Shown here: positions 1 through 6,675 of the stretch, in pieces
Numbering within the stretch: position 1 is the stretch's first letter
How the letters are laid out: the number at the start of each line of letters is the position of its first letter
Source of the DNA: Alteromonas sp. BL110
GTDB taxonomy: Bacteria; Pseudomonadota; Gammaproteobacteria; Enterobacterales; Alteromonadaceae
Length of the DNA stretch: 64,000 bases
Assembly (NCBI RefSeq): GCF_003443615.1
Contig: NZ_CP031967.1
Span: 4,154,001 to 4,218,000 of the forward strand
Reading direction: 5' to 3'
Made by a program: the position numbers and the translations under genes
The notes under the pieces: generated by a model
The model's input: only the letters and a program-made list of their open reading frames with translations
Database searches by the model: none
Told to the model about the DNA's origin: nothing

Positions 1-102
1 CTGATTTTCGAGTAAGACACCGCCACATGCTTTGCTGTAATAAACCGGAACTTTACCAACTGTAACTCTTTTAAGCGGTGTTTGCGTTCTTGGACACTTC
101 AT
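1..102 (-). CDS. Zinc-ribbon (TFIIB-type-like) protein, 3' end beyond window
   Basis: The visible 34 codons start at an ATG preceded by AAAGGTAG and run off the left edge. The peptide begins MKCPRTQTPLKRVTVGKVPV and continues to a CGGVLL segment. This resembles the small zf-TFIIB zinc-ribbon family, whose usual pattern is CPxC followed about 20 residues later by CxxCGG. Two of the four expected cysteines are replaced here (Thr in the first pair, Ser in the second), so the ribbon may not bind metal. Function unknown. The family call rests on this short segment only. Confidence 0.55.
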   Translation of the reverse strand, partial: MKCPRTQTPLKRVTVGKVPVYYSKACGGVLLENQ

Positions 103-169
103 TTTTAGAGACTACCTTTATTCTTTGAGTATTGTGAGTTGGTAAAATTAGGTAATAAAAATACGGTTA

Positions 170-799
170 TCAGTTGCCTTTGAGGTAATTATTTAACCGC
201 TGTAGATTATATTTTATTACCATCCTGTCGATGTAAGACAGACTGCCTCCTTTCAATTGATTACTCTTTATTTCTAAAGTATCGCCAGAAACTTCTACAT
301 ATCGGGATAAGTCTAAAGCCATGAACTCTTCATAAACTCTGACGAGTTCTTTATTGTTAACATCGACTTTATTAATCGTCCACGATAGTCCATCTCGCTC
401 GACTACGAATATAATATTTTTAAGAGTATTTTTGCTTTGATTTTCAAAAGAAACGTGAACAGAAACATAGTTATTTGAACTAAATGGAGTCCAGTATTTT
501 CTCAGGTCTGTGGTGTATTTAACACTACCAAAATCCTTTAACTCGAGCGCTTTCATTAGGGAAAGTAAAAATAAGAAGCTTTGATCTTCACAGGATGGGT
601 TTTGATCGATTCTACTTGAAGTTTCGAAGGTCAGAGGGATGCATTTTTCAGCTCCAGAGCCCACCTTTACAGTTTCTAGGTAATTTTCTACAAGCTCTTT
701 TGCTCTGTGATATTCACCTAAGATACTTACCACAATAAGCAACAAAACGATGGGGAGTAGCCCGATATATTTCAATAATACTCTGCTTCTAGATTTCAT
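170..799 (-). CDS. Hypothetical membrane-anchored protein
   Basis: A 209-residue protein not recognised as a known family. Residues 1-9 are basic and residues 10-28 form one hydrophobic helix (LLPIVLLLIVVSILG), so it is probably anchored in the inner membrane with its remaining 180 residues in the periplasm. The soluble part contains two cysteines (near residues 53 and 70) that could form a disulfide, and an alternating beta-rich stretch around residues 100-145. It is read on the same strand as the other small genes of this accessory array and a copy of the 18-bp motif lies 70 bases upstream. AT-rich, like its neighbours. Confidence 0.6.
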   Translation of the reverse strand: MKSRSRVLLKYIGLLPIVLLLIVVSILGEYHRAKELVENYLETVKVGSGAEKCIPLTFETSSRIDQNPSCEDQSFLFLLSLMKALELKDFGSVKYTTDLRKYWTPFSSNNYVSVHVSFENQSKNTLKNIIFVVERDGLSWTINKVDVNNKELVRVYEEFMALDLSRYVEVSGDTLEIKSNQLKGGSLSYIDRMVIKYNLQRLNNYLKGN

Positions 800-868
800 A
801 AATTCCTTTTAGCGTTCTGACTTTTTGAGAACAATCCTATATATGTGGAGCACAAAGACACAAACAAA

Positions 869-885
869 CTAATCAAGACAGGCAT
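869..885 (-). repeat. Array motif copy, reverse orientation
   Basis: Read on the minus strand this is ATGCCTGTCTTGATTAG, one mismatch from the 18-bp consensus ATGCCTGTCTTGTTTAGT. It lies between the 209-residue membrane protein gene and a small membrane ORF. Confidence 0.75.
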
Positions 886-944
886 AGTTAAATATTACAA
901 AAAGAGCCTATCTTCTATAATTCTAAAAGTGCTGGTACATATCG

Positions 945-1115
945 CTAAGCTTCGTTCCGCCTTTTGGCTGAAAACATGCCGAACCAAAATGCCCCTTCTA
1001 GAACAAGGCCTAAAATGATGAATAGAAACACACCTGACTGAATTCCCATACTGTAAGATGCAATAGCTGCAATTAGAAAAACCAGAGCGATAAGAATTCG
1101 ATAAATACCTTTCAT
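945..1115 (-). CDS. Small two-helix membrane protein
   Basis: A 56-codon gene that begins MKGIYRILIALVFLIAAIAS and ends ...MFSAKRRNEA. The ATG is preceded by a good ribosome binding site (GAAAGGATAG, about 6 bases upstream). Two hydrophobic helices are visible (about residues 5-20 and 27-48), joined by a short polar turn, with a positively charged C-terminal tail, so an inner-membrane location is likely. No family recognised. It sits alone between two copies of the array motif, in the same orientation as the neighbouring cassette-like genes. Confidence 0.6.
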   Translation of the reverse strand: MKGIYRILIALVFLIAAIASYSMGIQSGVFLFIILGLVLEGAFWFGMFSAKRRNEA

Positions 1116-1155
1116 TTTAACTATCCTTTCAAATGCCTAACACAAAAACACAAAG

Positions 1156-1172
1156 ATGCCTGTCTTGTTTAA
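1156..1172 (+). repeat. Array motif copy
   Basis: ATGCCTGTCTTGTTTAA, a near-exact copy of the 18-bp motif, upstream of the 56-codon membrane gene and downstream of the DCC-family gene. Confidence 0.8.
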
Positions 1173-1235
1173 ACTAGTTTAGTCAACTTTTAAGCTTAAG
1201 GCTTAAACCAATTTGTAACATGATGTCTTTAGCGA

Positions 1236-1643
1236 TTACTCTAGGCCTTTGAACCTTTTTAGTACCTTTTTACTGGGTATTTGGCATTGCTGTGTACCAC
1301 CAAAAAGCTTGATGCGATTACGAGCAAAGGCTTTATAGAACAGGTCTCTAAATGTACTTGGTAAAACTCTAAATATGCCGAACAAAAACCAGAAACCACT
1401 TAAACCTTTGGCGATTTCAAGTGCTGCGTCTGACCACAGAAAGACTCTCCCCTCTTTAACCAACATGAAAGTATCAACACCTACTGTATCGACTTTATAG
1501 CGTTCTATAACCTCCTGAGCGTAAGTTGACTGCATTGGGGAGAAAATAAAGCGTTCCATTTTGTCGCGCTTCAAAATGAATGCGACAGCTCCGTTACAGA
1601 AGTTACACACTCCATCGTAAATAATTAAATCTTTTTCTTTCAA
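1236..1643 (-). CDS. DCC-family (DUF393/YuxK-like) thiol oxidoreductase-like protein
   Basis: A 135-residue protein with the family hallmark near the N-terminus: IIYDGVCNFCNGAV, that is DxxCxxC at residues 10-16. The DCC family (DUF393) has a thioredoxin-like fold and is presumed to act in thiol-disulfide exchange; its substrates are unknown. Later family features are present: an FSPMQS segment near residue 35, an SDAAL segment near residue 72 and the C-terminal YxxFARNRxxLFG block. Length is normal. It is flanked by array motifs at 1156 and 1719 and sits among unrelated genes, so context says little about its role. Confidence 0.85.
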   Translation of the reverse strand: MKEKDLIIYDGVCNFCNGAVAFILKRDKMERFIFSPMQSTYAQEVIERYKVDTVGVDTFMLVKEGRVFLWSDAALEIAKGLSGFWFLFGIFRVLPSTFRDLFYKAFARNRIKLFGGTQQCQIPSKKVLKRFKGLE

Positions 1644-1718
1644 TGAATTAACCCAAATAATATACAGCTGCGTGACGCGATTGCATGAAGTGAAATTAGG
1701 AACGAAGTGCAGCGAAAC

Positions 1719-1736
1719 ATGCCTGTCTAGTTTAGT
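1719..1736 (+). repeat. Array motif copy
   Basis: ATGCCTGTCTAGTTTAGT, one mismatch from consensus, upstream of the DCC gene. Confidence 0.8.
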
Positions 1737-1836
1737 GTTACTAATGCAATAGACTTTGCTATTACTGGAATATAGCTTTTAATAAAAATTCAGATAGGTC
1801 GGCATGATGGTGCATTTTGCCCAGAAAAGTATAGAG

Positions 1837-1856
1837 ATGAGCCTGTCTCGTTTAGT
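1837..1856 (+). repeat. Array motif copy
   Basis: ATGAGCCTGTCTCGTTTAGT, a degenerate copy with a two-base insertion after ATG. Downstream of the acidic hypothetical gene. Confidence 0.65.
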
Positions 1857-1924
1857 TCACAACGATATAGCCCTCTGTGTGACCCTCATTTAGAGCTGTA
1901 TTACAGGACTTATTAGTGTGAGTG

Positions 1925-2245
1925 TTAGTCGCTTCCAATATCTCCTGTACCACCACCATCGCAATTGCCGTAGTCTGACGACATTAGAGAGCTATCGTTC
2001 TCAGCTAATGAATCAAAGTATTCTTTGATCCTATTAGCTTTGTTTATCTGTCGTAGTTGTGGATCTATATAAGGATGGTCATCGTCATATTGGCCAATTC
2101 CTTCATGCTCTCTTTCCTGTTCATCAAAACCTAATAATGATTTCACTTTATGAAACCTCTCAGGGTAGGCCTGCCGGTCAATAACTTCGTATATCTCGAG
2201 CAACTCTTGACGTGAATAAGATTCAAAATCAGGTTCTGATTCCAT
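1925..2245 (-). CDS. Acidic hypothetical protein
   Basis: A 106-residue, strongly acidic protein beginning MESEPDFESYSRQELLEIYE. I chose the ATG at 2245 because GAAGGAAAA lies 9 bases upstream; the earlier ATG at 2269 lacks such a site. The N-terminus carries the pattern SxxELLxxYxxIDRxxYPERF, which I associate with the N-terminal tail of many otherwise unrelated bacterial proteins. The C-terminus is a Gly/Asp/Ser-rich tail (CDGGGTGDIGSD). No enzyme motif, signal peptide or membrane segment is seen. Function unknown. Confidence 0.6.
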   Translation of the reverse strand: MESEPDFESYSRQELLEIYEVIDRQAYPERFHKVKSLLGFDEQEREHEGIGQYDDDHPYIDPQLRQINKANRIKEYFDSLAENDSSLMSSDYGNCDGGGTGDIGSD

Positions 2246-2346
2246 AGTTCTATTTTCCTTCAGACACAATGACTCTCTGTAAAGGTTCTAGTTCCGTATT
2301 CTCACTAAGCGCGTAAGACAGGTACGAAATGCACACGTTTGTAAGA

Positions 2347-2384
2347 ATGACAGTCTTGTTTAGTCATGTCTGTCTTATTGAGTA
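2347..2384 (+). repeat. Two tandem array motif copies
   Basis: ATGACAGTCTTGTTTAGTC followed directly by ATGTCTGTCTTATTGAGTA. These are two diverged copies head to tail, with an inverted AAGACAGGTAC fragment at 2315. Confidence 0.65.
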
Positions 2385-2468
2385 CGTGACTTGTTAAATT
2401 GATTTTTCTATAGCCCTTTTGAACACGCTCGCACCTTTTGAGGTAAAGTCTCCATCATCTAAACAAAC

Positions 2469-2487
2469 ATGCCTGTCTTGTGTAGTC
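2469..2487 (+). repeat. Array motif copy
   Basis: ATGCCTGTCTTGTGTAGTC, one substitution from consensus. The roughly 570 bases from 2270 to 2841 hold only repeat-derived sequence and no convincing gene. Confidence 0.75.
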
Positions 2488-2663
2488 CCAGCTATGTATA
2501 CCCCTAGAGCGAATTTAGCGCCTAGTTATGGATTTAGCCCACTCATTGGTATTTGCAATTGCGATTGTTCCAAATTGAAATATGCAACCAACTAAAAATA
2601 GAATTAATACTTGCAAAACTGTTACAGCTTCAGGCTCAGCTTGTTTCCATAGAAAAGATAAAT

Positions 2664-2710
2664 ATGACAGGCATAATACGAAAACAGCCCAACTGTCGCC
2701 TCGTACACTT
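2664..2710 (-). repeat. Solo copy of the RAYT-flanking composite repeat
   Basis: Begins ATGACAGGCAT and continues through AACAGCC, AACTGTC and CCTCGTACACTT. The same 47-base arrangement occurs at 4535-4581, directly upstream of the RAYT gene, with few differences. It looks like an end of the RAYT element left, or mobilised, without its transposase. Confidence 0.6.
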
Positions 2711-2722
2711 TTTTTTACAAAG

Positions 2723-2797
2723 ATGCCTACTAGAGTGCCTGTCTTGTTTAGTCTTTAGTCTTTAGTCTTTAGTCTTTAGTCTTTAGTCTTTAGTCTC
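2723..2797 (+). repeat. Array motif copies with 7-bp tandem repeat expansion
   Basis: A truncated ATGCCTAC, then GTGCCTGTCTTGTTT, then six consecutive units of AGTCTTT plus a partial seventh. The heptamer is the 3' end of the motif repeated in tandem, a probable slippage product. Confidence 0.8.
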
Positions 2798-2841
2798 GCG
2801 AGTGTATGCATTTCAACGAAGTAAGTGACAATAGCGTATTG

Positions 2842-3081
2842 TTATACGCCGCCATCACGCCGGTGTTTCTTAATGGATTCTGAAATAGTATTTATTTTTT
2901 CTTTAGAGCGTTTACGGCACTCTTTTCTATCGTCAGAATGGCCTGTAGAACAGTTCGAGTTCTTTCCTTTTATCACTGCTGATGTGGTGTTATAGATGGC
3001 GTCTACACGATCATCAGGTGTGTTGATAGTGCCACAACCAACAAGGCCGAATAAGACAATAGGTGACATAAGATATTTCAC
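2842..3081 (-). CDS. Small lipoprotein
   Basis: A 79-residue protein starting at GTG: MKYLMSPIVLFGLVGCGTIN. The lipobox is LVGC (Cys16), so the mature chain would be a lipid-anchored peptide of about 64 residues. The GTG start is supported by AAGGA 8-9 bases upstream; a longer reading from 3153 has no ribosome site and would spoil the signal peptide. The mature part is basic and contains two further cysteines (near residues 48 and 59) that could form a disulfide. No family recognised. Flanked by array motifs on both sides. Confidence 0.65.
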   Translation of the reverse strand: MKYLMSPIVLFGLVGCGTINTPDDRVDAIYNTTSAVIKGKNSNCSTGHSDDRKECRKRSKEKINTISESIKKHRRDGGV

Positions 3082-3155
3082 TATATTAAATCCTTTAAGT
3101 TGTATAACTTTACCTAGAGCATTAGACAGGCACAAAATATATACCATTAACAAAG

Positions 3156-3174
3156 ATGCCTGTCTTGTTTAGTC
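3156..3174 (+). repeat. Array motif copy with inverted half upstream
   Basis: ATGCCTGTCTTGTTTAGTC is an exact consensus copy. A reverse fragment GACAGGCA lies at 3125-3132, so the pair forms an imperfect palindrome of about 50 bases between the lipoprotein and NYN genes. Confidence 0.8.
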
Positions 3175-3189
3175 TCTTCTTGTAACTCG

Positions 3190-3909
3190 TTACGCGACTT
3201 TTTCTCTAACATAAATGTGTACATTTGATGAACCGTCGCTAAACCTTCGCTCCTCAAATTCGAGGTAAGCCAACGATTTAACCAGTTGACCGAGTTTATC
3301 GTAACCATAATTCCTTGGGTCAAAAGATGGAGTGTTTTTAATTATATAACCCCCTACTCCCGAAAGTGGCGCCCAATCATTATCTCTTGAAACTGCATTC
3401 ACAGCGTCAACCACAATGGTTTTTAAATCTACGTTTTTCGATTCATCTTTTACAGTTTGTTTTGTAGATGATTTAAGAACCTCTGTATAAACAAATTTGT
3501 CACAGGCAGCTACAAAGGCTTCAGGCGTTTTCCTTTCCCCAAACCCATAAACCAAAAGGCCGCTCTCTCTAATTCTGCTTGCAAGCCGGGTAAAGTCGCT
3601 ATCAGAAGATATGAGACAGAAACCGTCTAATTTGCCCTCATGGAGAAGATCCATTGCATCAATAATTAACGATGAATCAGTAGAGTTCTTTCCTTGTGTG
3701 TAACTAAATTGCTGAATCGGCTGTATAGCATGTTTGTGCAAATACGATTTCCAACCTTTTAAACTTACGGTTGTCCAATCTCCGTATGCACGTTTTACAT
3801 TAGCAACGCCAAATTTCGATACCTCAGCTAAAAGTTCTGAGCAAATTGCAGCTTGAGCATTATCCGCGTCAATTAATACCGCCAACTTGTCATTTCCGTT
3901 TTCTGACAT
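3190..3909 (-). CDS. NYN (LabA/DUF88-like) PIN-fold nuclease with C-terminal LOTUS-like domain
   Basis: A 239-residue protein in two parts. Residues about 8-150 match the NYN/LabA family, a PIN-like metal-dependent RNase fold. The acidic signatures are visible: LIDADNAQ near residue 12, the DSSLIIDAMDLL segment near residue 78 and LISSDSDFTRLA near residue 99. Residues about 165-239 resemble an OST-HTH/LOTUS domain: DAVNAV, WAPLSGVGGYI, a FDPRNYGYDKLGQLV block and a final beta strand. NYN-LOTUS proteins of this size are widespread in bacteria; RNA degradation or processing is presumed. No neighbouring gene suggests a partner. Confidence 0.85.
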   Translation of the reverse strand: MSENGNDKLAVLIDADNAQAAICSELLAEVSKFGVANVKRAYGDWTTVSLKGWKSYLHKHAIQPIQQFSYTQGKNSTDSSLIIDAMDLLHEGKLDGFCLISSDSDFTRLASRIRESGLLVYGFGERKTPEAFVAACDKFVYTEVLKSSTKQTVKDESKNVDLKTIVVDAVNAVSRDNDWAPLSGVGGYIIKNTPSFDPRNYGYDKLGQLVKSLAYLEFEERRFSDGSSNVHIYVREKVA

Positions 3910-3971
3910 TTTCTATTCCATGGTTATACGCGAATTACCCATTACTTATCGGTGTTAGATAAAAGGAAATT

Positions 3972-4116
3972 TAAACCTTAATATCATGCCAATTAGCCCC
4001 CCTGAATTGACCAGATTTATCTGGATAGATTTTCTGTTTGAATTTTTCTGTCTTTTCATAAGCCAGTGAAGGCATATTATTCGCTTCACCATACTTGCGT
4101 CTAGAGTTATAGAGTA
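3972..4116 (-). pseudogene. 3' remnant of an IS3-family transposase (orfB) gene
   Basis: On the minus strand the reading LYNSRRKYGEANNMPSLAYE can be followed to a stop at 3972. This matches the extreme C-terminus of IS3-family DDE transposases, whose pattern is YNxxRRHxxxxxxxPxxYE. The reading is closed upstream by a stop just before an inverted array motif (4121), so only about 48 codons remain. The catalytic core is gone. A palindrome CCAGATTTATCTGG lies inside. Family assignment is from this short tail, so moderate confidence. Confidence 0.45.
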
Positions 4117-4120
4117 ATTA

Positions 4121-4130
4121 TGACAGGCAC
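4121..4130 (-). repeat. Inverted array motif fragment
   Basis: TGACAGGCAC, the reverse of the motif's GTGCCTGTCA core, abuts the truncated IS3 transposase remnant. Confidence 0.55.
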
Positions 4131-4211
4131 AATTCGTAATTGACCAGTTAGCAACAAGGTTAGTTGTACCGCTGACAAAGAATAAGACTAGAAACAGTCT
4201 TTATATGAAAA

Positions 4212-4248
4212 GATGACCGTCTTATTTATCGTCTGTCTTGTTTAGTCA
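4212..4248 (+). repeat. Two array motif copies in tandem
   Basis: ATGACCGTCTTATTTATC followed by GTCTGTCTTGTTTAGTCAC. Both are diverged copies, immediately downstream of the small hypothetical gene. Confidence 0.7.
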
Positions 4249-4251
4249 CTG

Positions 4252-4545
4252 CTATTCAATTCTACTAATTTGAAGTTCTTCCTCAACCAAAGTTAGCCTC
4301 AACTGAAGAGGAGGCTCCTGGCTGTACTCCAGAATCGATTGGATTAACAGCTCTAAATCTTCACTAGGAACTTCAAAGCTTTCTAGGTAAATCAAATATC
4401 CAGCCAGATCTGATTTCGATAAATGACGGTTTCCAATTAAGAGAGTTTTTTTGTTGTTCAGTAATGATCTACTATCTAATGGAACGTGGCGAATAAATGG
4501 TGTCAAATCTTCAACTTCATTCAGAAAACTTAACATGACAGGCAT
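4252..4545 (-). CDS. Hypothetical protein whose start lies in a repeat
   Basis: A 97-residue acidic protein with no recognised family, rich in Leu and Glu (ELLIQSILEYSQEPPL), probably helical and cytoplasmic. The first ATG (4545) is the ATG of an inverted array repeat, ATGCCTGTCATG; the second ATG at 4536 (MLSFLNEVEDLTPF) may be the original start. Neither has a clear ribosome binding site, so the repeat may have replaced the native leader. The gene is bounded on both sides by motif copies. Expression is uncertain. Confidence 0.45.
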   Translation of the reverse strand: MPVMLSFLNEVEDLTPFIRHVPLDSRSLLNNKKTLLIGNRHLSKSDLAGYLIYLESFEVPSEDLELLIQSILEYSQEPPLQLRLTLVEEELQISRIE

Positions 4546-4581
4546 AAATCAAAAACAGCCAAACTGTCCCCTCGTACACTT
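4535..4581 (-). repeat. Upstream end of the RAYT element
   Basis: ATGACAGGCAT, then AACAGCC, AACTGTC and CCTCGTACACTTT. A close copy of 2664-2710. It lies 60 bases before the transposase gene and is inverted relative to the motif at 5659, so the two could be the element's ends. Confidence 0.6.
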
Positions 4582-4641
4582 TCATCAATCTAAATACCTA
4601 TTCAAACTAGTAAACGAGTTAATCAGAGTCGGTCAACTACT

Positions 4642-5619
4642 ATGCCTAAGGCCCGAAAGTCACAAATTAGTTTATCGGATACGTCCTATTATCACTGTAT
4701 TTCCCGCTGTGTTCGTCGTGCTTTCTTATGTGGCGAGGAAAACGGTAGAAGCTTTGAACATCGCCGCCAATGGGTAGAAGACCGTATTCATGTTTTAAGT
4801 GAGGTGTTCGCCATTGATGTATGTGCTTATGCGGTAATGAGCAACCATACGCACTTGATATTACACGTAAACAAAGAGAAAGCAGACGCACTAAGTACCG
4901 AAGACGTGATTCAACGTTGGCATAGGCTTTACAAAGGAACATTACTCTCGCAGCGCTATATGTCAGAAGATTCACGTAAAGATTTACATGAAATCCAAAT
5001 TAAAGCGGTAGAGTTAACGGCTGAAGTATGGCGTAAAAGGCTATTTGATATCAGCTGGTTTATGCGTGCACTGAATGAATACATTGCTAGGGCAGCTAAT
5101 AAAGAAGACGATTGCACGGGCCATTTTTGGGAAGGGCGGTTCAAATCTCAAGCGCTTTTGGATGAGTCAGCCCTTGCCGCCTGTATGGCTTATGTTGATT
5201 TAAACCCAGTACGAGCAAAGATGGCTAAAACACCTGAAACATCAGAGCATACCAGCATTAAATACCGAATTAACGCAGCTAGGGTCGGCAAAACACCTAA
5301 ACGACTTATGCCTTTTGCAGGTAACCCAAGACTAGAGATGCCACACGGTTTACCTTTTACTCTTCCAGACTACTTACAGCTTGTAGATATAACCAGCCGA
5401 TATATTCACTCAAACAAGCGTGGCAAGGTTGAGCATAACCTACCCTCTATTTTAGAGCGCCTCAATATTGAACTCGAACATTGGATAACTTTAACCACGC
5501 AGTTTGAAACCTGCTTTAAGCACGCCGCCGGCAAAGTGACTCACCTAGAGCAATACGCACACAATCAGCATCAGCAACGTGTGCAAGGTCGACAAAGTGC
5601 AATGCGCTTACTTGGTTAG
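4642..5619 (+). CDS. REP-associated tyrosine transposase (RAYT, IS200-like Y1 fold)
   Basis: A 325-residue single-strand DNA transposase. The family features are in order: the N-terminal SYYHCISRCVRRAFLC block, the HUH-type motif MSNHTHLILHV near residue 72 (two metal-binding histidines), the FWEGRFKSQALLDE segment near residue 163, and YVDLNPVRAKM near residue 185 containing the likely nucleophilic tyrosine. A C-terminal extension of about 110 residues is usual for the longer members. RAYTs act on REP-type palindromic repeats. The gene is bordered by inverted copies of GACAGGCAT/GCCTGTC and is surrounded by about two dozen copies of the same core, so it is the natural candidate for spreading them. 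No clear ribosome binding site. Confidence 0.9.
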   Translation: MPKARKSQISLSDTSYYHCISRCVRRAFLCGEENGRSFEHRRQWVEDRIHVLSEVFAIDVCAYAVMSNHTHLILHVNKEKADALSTEDVIQRWHRLYKGTLLSQRYMSEDSRKDLHEIQIKAVELTAEVWRKRLFDISWFMRALNEYIARAANKEDDCTGHFWEGRFKSQALLDESALAACMAYVDLNPVRAKMAKTPETSEHTSIKYRINAARVGKTPKRLMPFAGNPRLEMPHGLPFTLPDYLQLVDITSRYIHSNKRGKVEHNLPSILERLNIELEHWITLTTQFETCFKHAAGKVTHLEQYAHNQHQQRVQGRQSAMRLLG

Positions 5620-5658
5620 CTTTGCAGTTAAATAGAGAGCAAAACTTACATACAGAAA

Positions 5659-5670
5659 GACGCCTGTCCT
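5659..5670 (+). repeat. Downstream motif of the RAYT element
   Basis: GACGCCTGTCCT, a partial copy of the array motif 40 bases after the RAYT stop codon. Together with the inverted copy at 4535 it brackets the gene. Confidence 0.5.
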
Positions 5671-5718
5671 TTTTATCAGTAAGTTCATCTTTCGCACAAA
5701 TCGCACGATTTGATTATA

Positions 5719-5746
5719 TTGACCATTTCGTACGACTAACTATAAT
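5719..5746 (+). promoter_or_regulatory. Sigma-70-type promoter of the toxin-antitoxin pair
   Basis: TTGACC, a 16-base spacer, then TATAAT. It lies 32 bases before the antitoxin start codon. Such promoters are usually repressed by the antitoxin itself. Confidence 0.7.
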
Positions 5747-5777
5747 CTCAGTCTTACTTCAGATTTGGAGATTAATC

Positions 5778-6020
5778 ATGCACACATTAACAGCAAATGA
5801 CGCCAAACGTAATTTTGGTGAGTTACTTCTTAGTGCCCAGCGCGAGCCAGTCAAGATTAGCAAAAACAACAAAGATGCCGTAGTTGTAATGTCTATTAAA
5901 GATTATGAAGAGCTAGAAGCAATGAAAGCTGACTACCTTAAACATTGCTTCGAAGCAGCCAAACAAGACCTAGCACAAGGTAATGCCGTTGATGGCGAAG
6001 ATTTTCTGAACGCCTTATAA
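5778..6020 (+). CDS. Type II antitoxin, Phd/YefM family
   Basis: An 80-residue protein beginning MHTLTANDAKRNFGELLLSA, the N-terminal DNA-binding and dimerisation region of Phd/YefM antitoxins, followed by VVVMSIKDYEELEAMK, which is also diagnostic. The C-terminal half is acidic and would wrap the toxin. The ATG at 5778 follows GGAG by 7 bases; a longer in-frame reading back to 5622 would run through the promoter and is rejected. The stop codon is 6 bases before the toxin start, so the pair is co-transcribed. Phd/YefM proteins neutralise the toxin and repress their own operon. Confidence 0.92.
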   Translation: MHTLTANDAKRNFGELLLSAQREPVKISKNNKDAVVVMSIKDYEELEAMKADYLKHCFEAAKQDLAQGNAVDGEDFLNAL

Positions 6021-6026
6021 CCAGTT

Positions 6027-6335
6027 ATGCAGAAGAGTAAATACAAAATAAGTAAACTAGCTCAGGCTCATTTGCGAAAAATCAAAAGCTATTCCGTTAA
6101 CAATTTCTCTGAAGTGCAGTGGCGCAACTACAAAGATACATTACTAACTGGATTTCAGATGCTTGCGGATAACCCTGCCGTAGGTCGAAGTTGTGATGAA
6201 ATTTACCCAAACGGGTTTTACTTTCCTGTAGGTAAACACACGGCTTACTTCACAAAAGAAGACGGCTTTATTTTGGTCGTAGCTATACTCGGTCAATCAC
6301 AACTACCTGAAAACCATTTGTCATTTTATTTATGA
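6027..6335 (+). CDS. Type II toxin, ParE/RelE superfamily
   Basis: A 102-residue protein with the ParE-like layout: an N-terminal YKISKLAQAHLRKIKSYS helix pair, LADNPAVGRSCDEI in the middle and a C-terminal strand FILVVAILGQSQLP. ParE members poison DNA gyrase while RelE members cleave mRNA on the ribosome; sequence alone cannot decide, but the VGRSCDEI...YFPVGKHTAYF arrangement is closer to ParE. It follows the Phd-type antitoxin with a 6-base gap. The pair lies on the strand opposite to the surrounding genes, a common arrangement for toxin-antitoxin modules stabilising gene arrays. Confidence 0.9.
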   Translation: MQKSKYKISKLAQAHLRKIKSYSVNNFSEVQWRNYKDTLLTGFQMLADNPAVGRSCDEIYPNGFYFPVGKHTAYFTKEDGFILVVAILGQSQLPENHLSFYL

Positions 6336-6383
6336 GTTCTTCAACGCATAAGAAGCAAAAAATTAATAACTTTATACAGAAAC

Positions 6384-6422
6384 ATGCCTGTCTTATACAG
6401 AAACATGCCTGTCTTGGTTAGT
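6384..6422 (+). repeat. Two tandem array motif copies
   Basis: ATGCCTGTCTTATACAGAAAC followed by ATGCCTGTCTTGGTTAGT. The stretch TATACAGAAAC also occurs just before the first copy, so the repeat unit here is 21 bases and was duplicated recently. Confidence 0.8.
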
Positions 6423-6510
6423 ATGTTGCAATTCCAAGCATGGCAAGTAACACCACAGAACCAAACATGGAGAGCCGCAACCGTATCGGCACGTAGTTGC
6501 TACTACAAAT

Positions 6511-6542
6511 ATGCCTACTACAAATATGCCTGTCTTGTTTAT
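6511..6542 (+). repeat. Two array motif copies, first truncated
   Basis: ATGCCTACTACAAAT followed by ATGCCTGTCTTGTTTAT. The ACTACAAAT segment precedes both copies, again suggesting a local tandem duplication. This is the last copy before the attC-type sites begin. Confidence 0.75.
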
Positions 6543-6570
6543 TTTGATGAAATCGGTGAGTATGATTGCA

Positions 6571-6675
6571 ACCTAACGCTAAGCTAACGGGCACTAATGC
6601 AGCGCTACAATGGCGAAGCCGCGCTGCGTTTGTGTCCCAGTGACCGAAGGGGACGAGTTAAGCGCCTTGTTAGGT
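6571..6675 (-). other. attC-like recombination site of an integron cassette
   Basis: Read on the minus strand, the site opens with ACCTAAC (matching RYYYAAC) and closes with GTTAGGT (matching GTTRRRY), 105 bases apart. The interior has paired arms (GCAGCGCGGCTTCGC / GTAGCGCTGC) as expected of a folded attC. The TAA stop of the upstream cassette gene lies inside the opening box, the classic layout. Boxes are perfect, so this is the most certain of the four sites. Confidence 0.8.

Noticed and set aside
2553..2765. A plus-strand gene between 2553 and 2765
   Set aside because: The second half is translated repeat sequence, shared with the region at 4535, so the open frame follows from the repeats.
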